From Bradyrhizobium sp. SZCCT0231 (lineage in GTDB: Bacteria > Pseudomonadota > Alphaproteobacteria > Rhizobiales > Xanthobacteraceae): a stretch of DNA of 64,000 nucleotides. The stretch lies in the NCBI RefSeq assembly GCF_018130245.1, contig NZ_JAFCKP010000001.1, positions 1,240,001 to 1,304,000 of the forward strand, read 5' to 3'. A program made the translations under genes and the position numbers. Under the pieces are notes generated by a model. It did not search any database, was not told the DNA's origin, and saw only the letters and a program-made list of their open reading frames with translations. Shown piece by piece: positions 20,085 through 27,901 of this stretch. Each line of letters starts with the position of its first letter. Within the stretch, counting starts at the first letter, position 1.

Positions 20085-20145
20085 AGTCTTGCCGTCCCTG
20101 CGCTAAGACTTAACTCAGGTGAGAGACCTCCAGGGAGAAGAGACC

Positions 20146-21315
20146 ATGACCGCCAGCATCGTCGGATGGGCGCATACGCCGTTCGGCAAGTTCGACACCG
20201 AAACCGTCGAAAGCCTCGTCACCCGCGTCGCCAATGAGGCGATGGCCGATGCCGGCATTTCGGCTGGCGACGTCGACGAGATCGTGCTCGGCCATTTCAA
20301 TGCCGGCTTCTCGCCCCAGGACTTCACCGCCTCGCTGGTGCTCCAGGCCGACCCCAGGCTGCGCTTCAAGCCGGCCACCCGCGTCGAGAACGCCTGCGCC
20401 ACCGGCTCTGCCGCGGTGCACCAGGGCCTGCGCGCGATTGCCGCAGGCGCCGCCAAGATCGTGCTGGTCGTGGGCGTCGAGCAGATGACGCGCACCCCGA
20501 GCGCCGAGGTCGGCAAGAACCTGCTCAAGGCGTCCTACCTGCCCGAGGACGGGGACACCGTCGGCGGCTTCGCCGGCGTGTTCGGCAAGATCGCCAGCTC
20601 CTATTTCCAGAAATACGGCGACCAGTCCGATGCGCTGGCGCTGATCGCGGCCAAGAACCACAAGAACGGCGTCGCCAATCCCTTCGCCCAGATGCGCAAG
20701 GACTTTGGCTTCGACTTCTGCCGTGCCGAGAGCGAGAAAAATCCTTACGTTGCCGGTCCCTTGAAGCGCACCGACTGCTCGCTGGTCTCCGACGGTGCCG
20801 CGGCGCTGGTGCTGGCCGATGCCGAGACCGCCAAGGGCATGACCAAGTCGATCGGCTTCCGCGCCACCGCGCATGCCCAGGACTTCCTGCCGATGAGCAA
20901 GCGCGACATCCTCCAGTTCGAGGGCTGCACGGTCGCCTGGCAGCGGGCGCTGGAGAAAGCCGGTGTCACCCTGTCCGATCTCTCCTTCGTCGAGACCCAT
21001 GATTGCTTCACCGTCGCCGAGCTGATCGAGTACGAAGCGATGGGCCTGACGCCGAAGGGGCAGGGTGCCCGCGCCATCAAGGAAGGCTGGACGCTCAAGG
21101 ACGGCAAGCTGCCGGTCAATCCGTCCGGCGGCCTCAAGGCCAAGGGTCATCCGATCGGCGCCACCGGCGTCTCCATGCATGTGATGACCGCGATGCAGCT
21201 CGCAGGGCAGGCGCCCGAAGGCATGCAGCTCGAGAATGCCAAGCTCGGCGGCATCTTCAACATGGGCGGTGCTGCCGTCGCCAATTACGTCTCCATCCTG
21301 GAGCCGTTGAAGTAG
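20146..21315 (+). CDS. Thiolase-family protein (SCP2-type), catalytic Cys present
   Basis: A 389-residue acyl-CoA thiolase or acetyltransferase. The nucleophile is Cys84 in ENACATGSAA, the catalytic His is in ETHDCFT, and GHPIGATG is near the end. The HDCF motif marks the SCP2/lipid-transfer branch. The ATG at 20146 has a GGGAGAAGAG ribosome site. It stands after the sugar-acid operon and is followed by an intergenic repeat, so it may be its own unit. Cleavage of branched or medium-chain 3-ketoacyl-CoA is inferred, not shown. Confidence 0.88.
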   Translation: MTASIVGWAHTPFGKFDTETVESLVTRVANEAMADAGISAGDVDEIVLGHFNAGFSPQDFTASLVLQADPRLRFKPATRVENACATGSAAVHQGLRAIAAGAAKIVLVVGVEQMTRTPSAEVGKNLLKASYLPEDGDTVGGFAGVFGKIASSYFQKYGDQSDALALIAAKNHKNGVANPFAQMRKDFGFDFCRAESEKNPYVAGPLKRTDCSLVSDGAAALVLADAETAKGMTKSIGFRATAHAQDFLPMSKRDILQFEGCTVAWQRALEKAGVTLSDLSFVETHDCFTVAELIEYEAMGLTPKGQGARAIKEGWTLKDGKLPVNPSGGLKAKGHPIGATGVSMHVMTAMQLAGQAPEGMQLENAKLGGIFNMGGAAVANYVSILEPLK

Positions 21316-21319
21316 GTTT

Positions 21320-21435
21320 GCGTAGGGTGGGTTAGCTGGCGGCTGCGCGAAGCGCAGTCCGCGGCGTAACCCACCTCTTTTGTCTCTGCGGAGGCAGACA
21401 GTGGTGGGTTACGCCTTCGGCTAACCCACCTACGC
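21320..21435. repeat. Intergenic palindromic repeat, GCGTAGGGTGGGTTAGC family
   Basis: Outer arms GCGTAGGGTGGGTTAGC and GCTAACCCACCTACGC pair almost completely. Inner copies GCGTAACCCACC and GGTGGGTTACGC also pair, giving a branched fold. It lies directly after the thiolase stop. A variant with GTGGGCA in place of GTGGGTTA occurs at 53548-53664. Confidence 0.88.
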
Positions 21436-21513
21436 ATTAAGTTCTTTGCGTTAGATCATGGTGGGCCCGCGTGGCCCCCTTAATGCTCTGATTGATTTTG
21501 CGGGAAATGCATC

Positions 21514-21720
21514 ATGAGCACTAACTACGAAGATTCACTCTCGATGGACGCGCTGAACGATCGCATCGCGATCCTCGAGGACAATATTCGCCAGCTCATC
21601 GAGCAGGCCGCTGCCGCCTCGGGCGAGCAGAACGAGTCGCGCATCGCCGACCGGATCAGCCAGCAGAACGAAGAGCTCGACCGGCTCCTGAAGATCCGGG
21701 AATCCCGTCAGAAGAAATAG
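21514..21720 (+). CDS. Small coiled-coil protein, unknown
   Basis: A 68-residue, strongly charged protein predicted to be one or two amphipathic helices (ALNDRIAILEDNIRQLIEQA, then RISQQNEELDRLLKIRESRQ) joined by a short polar turn. It has no membrane segment or cysteine. Heptad-like spacing of Ile and Leu suggests a coiled coil, possibly a dimer. It stands alone between a repeat and the CoA-transferase gene. I do not recognise a function. Confidence 0.65.
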   Translation: MSTNYEDSLSMDALNDRIAILEDNIRQLIEQAAAASGEQNESRIADRISQQNEELDRLLKIRESRQKK

Positions 21721-21846
21721 CAGACGATATCGCCGCGCGGCGCATGCCGCCATACGCCGCCCGCCCTTGCGCGAGCGGCGGCACTGCCGTTAGCTGGACC
21801 GAAATCGCGGGCCATGCCTTGAGCCCCGCGCAATCGGGAGCGAACG

Positions 21847-23046
21847 ATGGGGCCGCTGGAGGGCATCAAGGTCATCGACATGACGACCGTGCTGATGGGG
21901 CCTTATGCGACCCAGATGCTCGGCGATTACGGTGCTGACGTCATCAAGGTGGAGTCGCTGGATGGCGACGTCACCCGCCTGATCGGCCCGATGCGACACG
22001 CCGGCATGGGTCCGGTGTTCCTCAACACCAACCGCAGCAAGCGCTCGATCTGCCTCGATCTGAAGAAGCCTGCGGGGCGCGAAGCCGTGCTGCGGCTTTT
22101 GAAGGACGCCGACGTCCTGGTCTACAACGTCCGGCCGCAGGCAATGGCGCGGCTGCAGCTCGGCTATGACGTCGTCTCCGCCATCAACCCGCGCCTGGTC
22201 TATGCCGGCGTATTCGGCTTCGGCCAGGATGGTCCCTATGCTGCAAAACCCGCTTACGACGATCTGATCCAGGGCGCCACCGCGTTGCCGGCGCTGATGG
22301 CGCAGACCGGCGACGGCGTGCCGCGCTACGTGCCGAACGCGCTGGTCGATCGCATCGTCGGCCTCACCGCCGTCGGGGCGATCTGTGCCAGCCTCGTGCA
22401 CCGTAACCGCACCGGCCGCGGCCAGCGCGTCGACATTCCGATGTTCGAGACCATGGCCGGCTTCGTGATGGGGGATCACATGGGCGGGCTCACCTTCGAG
22501 CCGCCGCTCGACAAGGGCGGCTATGCCCGCCACCTCTCGCGCGACCGCAGGCCGTACAAGACCTCGGACGGCTATCTCAGCGTCATCGTCTACAACGACA
22601 AGCAGTGGGAGAACTTCTTCAAGGCCACAGGGCGCGACGACCTGCGCGCCGACCCCAAATTCGCGACCTTCGCCGGACGCGCCGCCAATATCGACGTGGT
22701 CTACGCCGAGCTCGCGCGCATCTTCGAGACGCGTACCACGGCCGAATGGATCGAGCTACTCACCAAGGCCGACGTGCCTGTCATGCCGATGCACGATCTC
22801 GCCTCGATCCTGCACGACGAGCATCTGGAGGCGACCGGCTTCTTCCCGGTCGTCACCCATCCGACCGAGGGTCCGATCCGCAGCATGAAGGTGACGGCGA
22901 CCTGGTCCGAGACCGAGGCCGAGCCGGTGCGGCTGGCGCCGCGGCTCAATGAGCACGGCGCCGAGATTTTGCGCGAGATCGGATATTCCGCCGACGAGAT
23001 CTCAGCCATGGTGCGCGACGGCGTCACGCGGTCGGCGCCGGAGTAG
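21847..23046 (+). CDS. CaiB/BaiF family CoA-transferase (class III)
   Basis: A 399-residue class III CoA-transferase, which moves CoA between carboxylic acids by way of an aspartyl-CoA intermediate. The N-terminal MGPLEGIKVIDMTTVLMGPY and GADVIKVES blocks are typical, and the catalytic Asp lies in KPAYDDLIQGATALP. The length is normal. Flanked by two thiolase-family genes, it probably activates or recycles an organic acid in the same degradation route. The acid cannot be read from sequence. Confidence 0.9.
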   Translation: MGPLEGIKVIDMTTVLMGPYATQMLGDYGADVIKVESLDGDVTRLIGPMRHAGMGPVFLNTNRSKRSICLDLKKPAGREAVLRLLKDADVLVYNVRPQAMARLQLGYDVVSAINPRLVYAGVFGFGQDGPYAAKPAYDDLIQGATALPALMAQTGDGVPRYVPNALVDRIVGLTAVGAICASLVHRNRTGRGQRVDIPMFETMAGFVMGDHMGGLTFEPPLDKGGYARHLSRDRRPYKTSDGYLSVIVYNDKQWENFFKATGRDDLRADPKFATFAGRAANIDVVYAELARIFETRTTAEWIELLTKADVPVMPMHDLASILHDEHLEATGFFPVVTHPTEGPIRSMKVTATWSETEAEPVRLAPRLNEHGAEILREIGYSADEISAMVRDGVTRSAPE

Positions 23047-23078
23047 GGAGAGCAATGATGACCACAACTCTCTCATCC

Positions 23079-23186
23079 GTCATTCCGGGGCGCGCCCATT
23101 TGGGCGCGAGCCCGGAATCCATTCATCCTCCACACATGCCGCTCGATGGATTCCGGGCTCGGCCCTTCGGGCCGCCCCGGAATGAC
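23079..23186. repeat. Intergenic palindromic repeat, GTCATTCCGGGGCGCG family
   Basis: Second copy of the family at 9605-9710. Outer arms GTCATTCCGGGGCG and CCCCGGAATGAC pair; inner arms GCCCGGAATCCAT and ATGGATTCCGGGC pair. It fills most of the gap between the CoA-transferase stop and the next thiolase-like gene. Confidence 0.9.
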
Positions 23187-23197
23187 AAGAGAGCACC

Positions 23198-24334
23198 ATG
23201 AGCTTCATCACCGGCGTCGGCCTCACGCCTTTCGGCAGGCACGACGGCTCGTCCTCGCTCGACCTGATGAGCAAGGCCGCGCAAGCCGCGCTCGACGATG
23301 CCGGGCTGGCGCGCACCGAAATCGACGGCATCCTCTGCGGCTACTCCACCGTCTCCTCGCACATCATGCTCGCCACCGTCTTCGCCGAGCACTTTGGCAT
23401 TCGCCCGTCTTATGCCCACGCCGTGCAGGTCGGCGGCGCCACTGGCCTTGCGATGACGATGCTCGCGCATCATCTCGTCGTATCAGGCGTCGTGCGCAAC
23501 GTGCTCGTCGTTGCCGGCGAGAACCGGCTCACCGGGCAGAGCCGCGATGCCTCGATCCAGGCGCTGGCGCAGGTCGGCCACCCCGACTACGAGGTGCCGC
23601 TAGGTCCGACCATCCCCGCCTATTACGGCCTCGTCGCTAACAGATACATGCACGAATATGGCGTGACCGAAGAGGACCTCGCCGAGTTCGCGGTGCTGAT
23701 GCGCAGCCACGCCTGCACCCATCCGGGCGCGCAATTCCACGATCCCATCACGGTCGCCGACGTCATGGCCTCCAAGCCGGTGGCGATGCCGCTCAAGCTG
23801 CTCGACTGCTGCCCGGTTTCCGACGGTGGCGCGGCGTTCGTCATCAGCCGCGAGCGGACCGGGGAAGCGGGGGTGCGCATCCGCGGCTGCGCGCAGGCGC
23901 ACACCCATCAGCATGTCACCGCTGCGCCTGCCCTCAGAGAACTCGGCGCCGAAATCTCGATCGCGCGCGCCAGGGAAGCCACGGGCCTTGCGATATCAGA
24001 CGTGCGTTATGCCGCGATCTACGACAGCTTTACGATTACGCTCGCGATGCTGCTGGAGGACCTCGGGCTCGCTGGCCGCGGCGAGGCGGCCGCCCGCGTC
24101 CGCGCCGGCCATTTCGGCCGTGACGGCGCGATGCCGCTCAACACCCATGGCGGCCTGCTCAGCTACGGCCATTGCGGCGTCGGCGGCGCCATGGCGCATC
24201 TGGTCGAGGCGCATTTGCAGATGACGGGGCGGGCGGCGAGCCGCCAGGTGCGCGATGCCTCGATTGCACTGCTGCACGGCGACGGCGGCGTGCTGTCGTC
24301 TCACGTGAGCATGTTCCTGGAGCGGGTCAGATGA
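23198..24334 (+). CDS. Thiolase-fold protein lacking the nucleophilic cysteine (Ltp2-like aldolase candidate)
   Basis: A 378-residue thiolase-family protein. Where active thiolases carry the acyl-accepting Cys (NACATG in the neighbour at 20146), this one has QVGGATG, so Gly80 replaces it. The usual ETHDCFT is YAAIYDSFT (Tyr275 for His) and the GHPIGATG motif is SYGHCGVGG with Tyr323 beside it. It cannot be an ordinary thiolase. Its stop overlaps by four bases the start of a DUF35 zinc-ribbon/OB-fold gene. In steroid side-chain degradation, Ltp2 thiolase homologues pair with DUF35 domains and act as retro-aldolases using tyrosines; the same arrangement here suggests a C-C lyase on a 3-hydroxyacyl-CoA. 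Function is inferred. Confidence 0.8.
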   Translation: MSFITGVGLTPFGRHDGSSSLDLMSKAAQAALDDAGLARTEIDGILCGYSTVSSHIMLATVFAEHFGIRPSYAHAVQVGGATGLAMTMLAHHLVVSGVVRNVLVVAGENRLTGQSRDASIQALAQVGHPDYEVPLGPTIPAYYGLVANRYMHEYGVTEEDLAEFAVLMRSHACTHPGAQFHDPITVADVMASKPVAMPLKLLDCCPVSDGGAAFVISRERTGEAGVRIRGCAQAHTHQHVTAAPALRELGAEISIARAREATGLAISDVRYAAIYDSFTITLAMLLEDLGLAGRGEAAARVRAGHFGRDGAMPLNTHGGLLSYGHCGVGGAMAHLVEAHLQMTGRAASRQVRDASIALLHGDGGVLSSHVSMFLERVR

Positions 24335-24690
24335 GCGAGCGACTGGCGGACTGGACCAAGGGTGAAGAGGCCATCACCTACCAGACCTGTGCCGCATGCG
24401 GCCATGTGCAGTATTTTCACCGCGCCTTCTGCGCGGCCTGCGGTGCATCTGGCCCGCGCGAGCAGCGCGCCGGCGGCAAGGGCAGGGTGTATGCGACCTC
24501 GTTGGTCTGCCGCGCGGCAACTCCCGAGACGCGCGCGCACGTGCCCTACAACATCCTGCTGATCGATTGCGCCGAGGGATTTCGCATGATGGCGCATGGT
24601 GACAACGGACTCGCCATCGGCGATTCGGTTGTCGCGAGCTTCAAGCCGTTCGCCGGCAAGCTGGTGCCGTACTTCGCCAAAGAGAAATAG
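24331..24690 (+). CDS. DUF35 zinc-ribbon/OB-fold acyl-CoA-associated protein
   Basis: A 119-residue protein with an N-terminal zinc ribbon (Cys20, Cys23, Cys34, Cys37; C-x2-C-x10-C-x2-C) and a C-terminal OB-fold (GKGRVYATSLVCRA to LVPYFAKEK), the DUF35 layout. Such proteins are partners of thiolase-fold enzymes and help bind CoA substrates. The start ATG overlaps the stop of the Cys-less thiolase gene (ATGA), so equimolar production and a complex are likely. It is the last gene of this short operon, followed by a palindromic repeat. Confidence 0.88.
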   Translation: MSERLADWTKGEEAITYQTCAACGHVQYFHRAFCAACGASGPREQRAGGKGRVYATSLVCRAATPETRAHVPYNILLIDCAEGFRMMAHGDNGLAIGDSVVASFKPFAGKLVPYFAKEK

Positions 24691-24698
24691 TGGGATCC

Positions 24699-24779
24699 GT
24701 CATTCGGGGGCGGTCCAAGGGACCGAGCCTGGAACGGGTATTCTGGGCTTGGCCTGTGCGAGGGCCACCCCGGAATGAC
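24699..24779. repeat. Intergenic palindromic repeat, diverged GTCATTCCGGGG copy
   Basis: Third, more diverged and shorter copy of the family at 9605 and 23079: GTCATTCGGGGGCGG at the left and CCACCCCGGAATGAC at the right, with less perfect inner arms. It lies right after the DUF35 gene, possibly serving as the 3' end of that message. Confidence 0.75.
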
Positions 24780-24798
24780 GGAAACGCTAAAACTCGAA

Positions 24799-24900
24799 CT
24801 AACGCCCGTAGAACAAGATGCTGGCGATGACGAGCATCGCCGTCACCGCCAGCATATGCGCGAGCGCTCCCGAGGCCGCCCCCTTGGTGGCTTCCTTCAT
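24799..24900 (-). CDS. 33-residue single-helix membrane peptide
   Basis: A short minus-strand reading frame: ATG at 24900, stop at 24799. The product begins MKEATKGAASGALAHMLA and continues with a hydrophobic helix ending LFYGR. An AGGGAG ribosome site lies about eight bases before the ATG, unusually good for a chance frame. The pattern (short positive N-terminus, Gly/Ala turn, one membrane helix, Arg at the end) resembles small inner-membrane proteins. It is flanked by a repeat on one side and the CMD promoter region on the other. No function is known to me; conservation would decide whether it is real. Confidence 0.5.
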   Translation of the reverse strand: MKEATKGAASGALAHMLAVTAMLVIASILFYGR

Positions 24901-25171
24901 GCCTTTTTCTCCCTAGACTTGGGCATGACTCATCGTTGCGCGCACTGCGCACCCGACGGCCAATTGTTTTTACTCGGAACACCCCTTGCGAGTATCCGCC
25001 GCGATTTGTCCCCACGCGGCGAATATCGACTGTGTCAGGGTCGATCAGCAATGCGGCGGCAATTTGACTCGATGATGTTGCTCCTGCGTTCACGCACGAA
25101 TAGAGTCTTTGGGAACTTTCGCCGATGGCGACAAGAAGCATCAAAAGCTCAGGGAAAACTTCAGGAAAATC

Positions 25172-25699
25172 ATGGCCCGCATTCAGTACAGCGACCCGTC
25201 CAAGGCATCCGACCGCACCTGCGAAATCCTCGAGAAGAACCGTCATGCCAACATCTTCCGGATGATGGCGCATTCGCCGAGTTACTTTGAGCAATACTGC
25301 CGTCTCGGCGGCGCGATCAGGCACAAGGGCGAGCTCGATCCCGTCGTGCGCGAGCTCGCGATCACCCGCACCGGAATCCTGTGCGAGGCTCCGTACGAGA
25401 TCGTCGCGCACAAGCGGATCGGCAGGAATGTCGGCGTCACCGACGAGCAGAACGAGGCGCTCGAGAACTGGCAGGCCGCGCCTTGCTTCAATGAGGTGCA
25501 GCGCGCCGCGCTCGCCTTTACCGACGAGATCGTGAAGCTGAAGAAGCCGACGGACGCGACCTTCGAGGCGATCGCATCGAAGCTGACGCCGGCCGCATTG
25601 GTCGAATTGCAGCTCTCGGTCGGCTTCTACATCATGACGTCAAAGTTCCTGGAGACCTTCGAGATCGATCTTCAGCCCGTCACCGAAGTGGTGGGTTGA
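25172..25699 (+). CDS. Carboxymuconolactone decarboxylase-family protein
   Basis: A 175-residue AhpD/CMD-fold helical protein. The core motif region reads ELAITRTGILCEAPYEIVAHKRI: it has one cysteine and the His, but not the CxxC of the peroxidase AhpD, so it belongs to the decarboxylase-like side of the family. The ATG at 25172 is used because an AGGAAAA ribosome site precedes it and the extra upstream residues are not CMD-like. Many proteins of this type are of unknown reaction. The MazG-like gene starts 26 bases after its stop. The 271 bases upstream (24901-25171) contain no further gene that I can support. Confidence 0.85.
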   Translation: MARIQYSDPSKASDRTCEILEKNRHANIFRMMAHSPSYFEQYCRLGGAIRHKGELDPVVRELAITRTGILCEAPYEIVAHKRIGRNVGVTDEQNEALENWQAAPCFNEVQRAALAFTDEIVKLKKPTDATFEAIASKLTPAALVELQLSVGFYIMTSKFLETFEIDLQPVTEVVG

Positions 25700-25725
25700 A
25701 TCGACGCAAGCGGCGGGGAATGCCG

Positions 25726-26028
25726 ATGACGATCGATGAATATGCGGTCTGGGCTGCGAGCATTGCGAAAGTCGATGAGCATCCGTCCAACGAGCGGCTC
25801 TCTTATCTCGGGCTGGGCCTTGCCGGTGAGGCGGGCGAAGTCGCCGAGCACATCAAGAAGCTCTTGCGCGACGATTGGCTCGACAAGGCGGGTCTCGTCG
25901 AAGAGCTCGGCGATGTCGTCTACTACTGGGCCTGCCTGTGCGCCGCCACCGGCCAGCAGCCATCCGCGCTGCTCGATGCCAGTGCCGCCAAGATCAAGCG
26001 ACGTATCAGCGAAGCGGCGAGCCGGTAG
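25726..26028 (+). CDS. MazG-like nucleotide pyrophosphohydrolase
   Basis: A 100-residue all-alpha NTP pyrophosphohydrolase. The metal-binding glutamates are in GEAGEVAEHIKKLL and EELGDVVYYWACL, the EAGE...EELGD pattern of MazG-type enzymes. It probably hydrolyses a nucleoside triphosphate to the monophosphate (house-cleaning). Two upstream in-frame starts exist (TTG 25696, ATG 25720), but the GGGGAA ribosome site is best spaced for the ATG at 25726. It ends eight bases from the convergent glutaminase gene. Confidence 0.85.
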   Translation: MTIDEYAVWAASIAKVDEHPSNERLSYLGLGLAGEAGEVAEHIKKLLRDDWLDKAGLVEELGDVVYYWACLCAATGQQPSALLDASAAKIKRRISEAASR

Positions 26029-26035
26029 GCTGAGC

Positions 26036-27880
26036 TCATGTCGCCGTCAGAATATCCACCTTGGCATTGGCGACGATCAGGCGGTCGGCCAGGAGCTGGG
26101 CGAGGTTGCGCATGATGCATTCGCTGGCGCGCGGGTGCTGCTTGCGGAAGCGCTCGAAATCCTTCAGCGGCACCACGAATGCGGCTGCCGCCATGTCGGC
26201 GAAGACGTCGGCGGAGCGGGTTTGCTCCAGCAGCGCCATCTCGCCGAACGCCATGCCGGCGGTGAGCGTCGCCAGCCGTATGCCGTCGGGCAAGGTGACG
26301 TGCACCGCGCCGCTGCGCAGGAAATACAGGGCATCGGCCGGATCGCCGCTTGCGAGAATCTTCGCGCCGGACTGATAGGTTCTGATCGTGCAGAGCGAGG
26401 CCAGATCGGTCAGCTCTTCCTCACTCAGCCCCGCAAGCAGCGGCTGCTCGGCAAGCTCGGTGGTCTCGTGAAAATCGATCGAGCCGCCATAGCGGTAGAC
26501 AATCTGGTCTTCGGCCCATTCGATCGCCGTGTCGAGCAAATAGAAGTCGCGGACATTCTTCAGCTCGGCGGTCCATTCGCGCAACGTGTTCCATTCCTTG
26601 GAAGCACGCCTGACGCCTGACAACACGACGGTCACGTTCAGTGCCGCAAGCTCCTCGAACGCTTCGGCGACCAGCCGTGCGCCGGCGCGCGTGGTCGAGG
26701 TCACGCGGTGGAGATCGAAGATCACGAATTGCGGCCGCGGTCGTCCGGCAAGCCGGCGCGAGACGTAGTCGACCGCCGACAGCGACAGCGTGCCGACCAG
26801 CTCGATGATCCGCACCTCCTGCTCGTGCGCGGCGAGGATCTCGCGCTCCTGCGGGCGGCGCACGCGGCGCGACGGGCTCTTGCCGATGTCGTAGTCCGCG
26901 ATGACGGCGTTGCGGGCGTCGTCGCTGCGGTTGAGCATGTGCAGATCGTAATGCGAGGACAGCGCTTCGCAGACCTTGATGCCGCGCACGCTGTTGCCGT
27001 GCTTGTCGAGGCGCGGCGAATAGCTTCCGAGGCCAAGGCGGGCGGGGAGCGCCGCCAGGATGCCGCCGCCGACGCCGCTCTTGGCGGGAATGCCGATTCG
27101 GTAGATCCATTCGCCGGCATAGTCGTACATGCCCGACGACGTCATCACCGACAGCGTGCGCGAGATCGCGTAAGCGCTCAACACCTGCTCGCCGGTGACA
27201 GGGTTGATGCCGCGATTGGCGAGCGTCGCCGCCATCACCGCGATGTCGCGCGCGGTGACCAGCACGGCGCATTGCCGGAAATAGACGTCGAGGACGCCGG
27301 CGACATTGTCCGAGATCACCGCGTTGGTCTTCAGGAGGTACGCGATCGCGCGGTTGCGGTCGCCGGTCTGGCTTTCGGACGCATAGACGGCCTCGTCGAC
27401 CGCGAGGTCGCGGCCTGCGAAGCGGCTGAGGGCGAGCCGGATCTGCTCGAAGGCCTCCGCGCCCTTGCTGTCGTAGATCAGCCCGGTGCAGGCGATGGCG
27501 CCGGCATTGACCATCGGGTTGAACGGATGGTTCTCGGAATTGAGCCGGATCGAGTTGAAGGGATCGCCGGAGGGCTCGACGCCGATCGCACTCTCGACCC
27601 TGCCGGCGCCGAGCAGGTCCAGCGCCAGCGCGAACACGAAGGGCTTGGACATCGACTGGATGGTGAAGGGCACCCGGCTGTCACCGACCTCATAGACATG
27701 GCCGTCCAGGGTCGCCAGGCTGATGCCGAAATAGGCAGGGTCGGCCTTGCCGAGTTCGGGAATGTAGTCGGCGACGTGGCCTGAGGTCTCGGCGGAGAAT
27801 TCGCTGAGGCAATTGTCCAGAAACCGCAGCAAGGGCGGTTTCGAGCGGGTCCAGGCGGAGGCGGCGGGTAGCGGCTTCAT
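26036..27880 (-). CDS. glsA: Glutaminase A fused to STAS and cyclic-nucleotide-binding domains
   Basis: A 614-residue three-domain protein. Residues about 1-310 are a serine-dependent glutaminase, converting glutamine to glutamate and ammonia, with the beta-lactamase-like Ser76-x-x-Lys79 (QSMSKP). Residues about 340-450 form a STAS domain (FVIFDLHRVTSTT). Residues about 465-600 form a cNMP-binding domain with phosphate cassette FGEMALLEQTRSADV, including the phosphate-contacting Arg, so ligand binding looks intact. Stand-alone GlsA is about 310 residues. The ATG at 27880 is chosen; a TTG at 27901 would add seven residues. It lies directly after the TRAP permease, so uptake and deamidation of glutamine may be one operon, gated by cAMP or a similar signal. 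Confidence 0.92.
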   Translation of the reverse strand: MKPLPAASAWTRSKPPLLRFLDNCLSEFSAETSGHVADYIPELGKADPAYFGISLATLDGHVYEVGDSRVPFTIQSMSKPFVFALALDLLGAGRVESAIGVEPSGDPFNSIRLNSENHPFNPMVNAGAIACTGLIYDSKGAEAFEQIRLALSRFAGRDLAVDEAVYASESQTGDRNRAIAYLLKTNAVISDNVAGVLDVYFRQCAVLVTARDIAVMAATLANRGINPVTGEQVLSAYAISRTLSVMTSSGMYDYAGEWIYRIGIPAKSGVGGGILAALPARLGLGSYSPRLDKHGNSVRGIKVCEALSSHYDLHMLNRSDDARNAVIADYDIGKSPSRRVRRPQEREILAAHEQEVRIIELVGTLSLSAVDYVSRRLAGRPRPQFVIFDLHRVTSTTRAGARLVAEAFEELAALNVTVVLSGVRRASKEWNTLREWTAELKNVRDFYLLDTAIEWAEDQIVYRYGGSIDFHETTELAEQPLLAGLSEEELTDLASLCTIRTYQSGAKILASGDPADALYFLRSGAVHVTLPDGIRLATLTAGMAFGEMALLEQTRSADVFADMAAAAFVVPLKDFERFRKQHPRASECIMRNLAQLLADRLIVANAKVDILTAT

Positions 27881-27901
27881 CGCCGCACTTGTGCAACGCA
27901 A

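Noticed and set aside
20084-20111. 7-bp inverted repeat after the KDPG aldolase gene
   Set aside because: Stem too short, loop of 14 bases and no U-run; not strong enough to list as a terminator.
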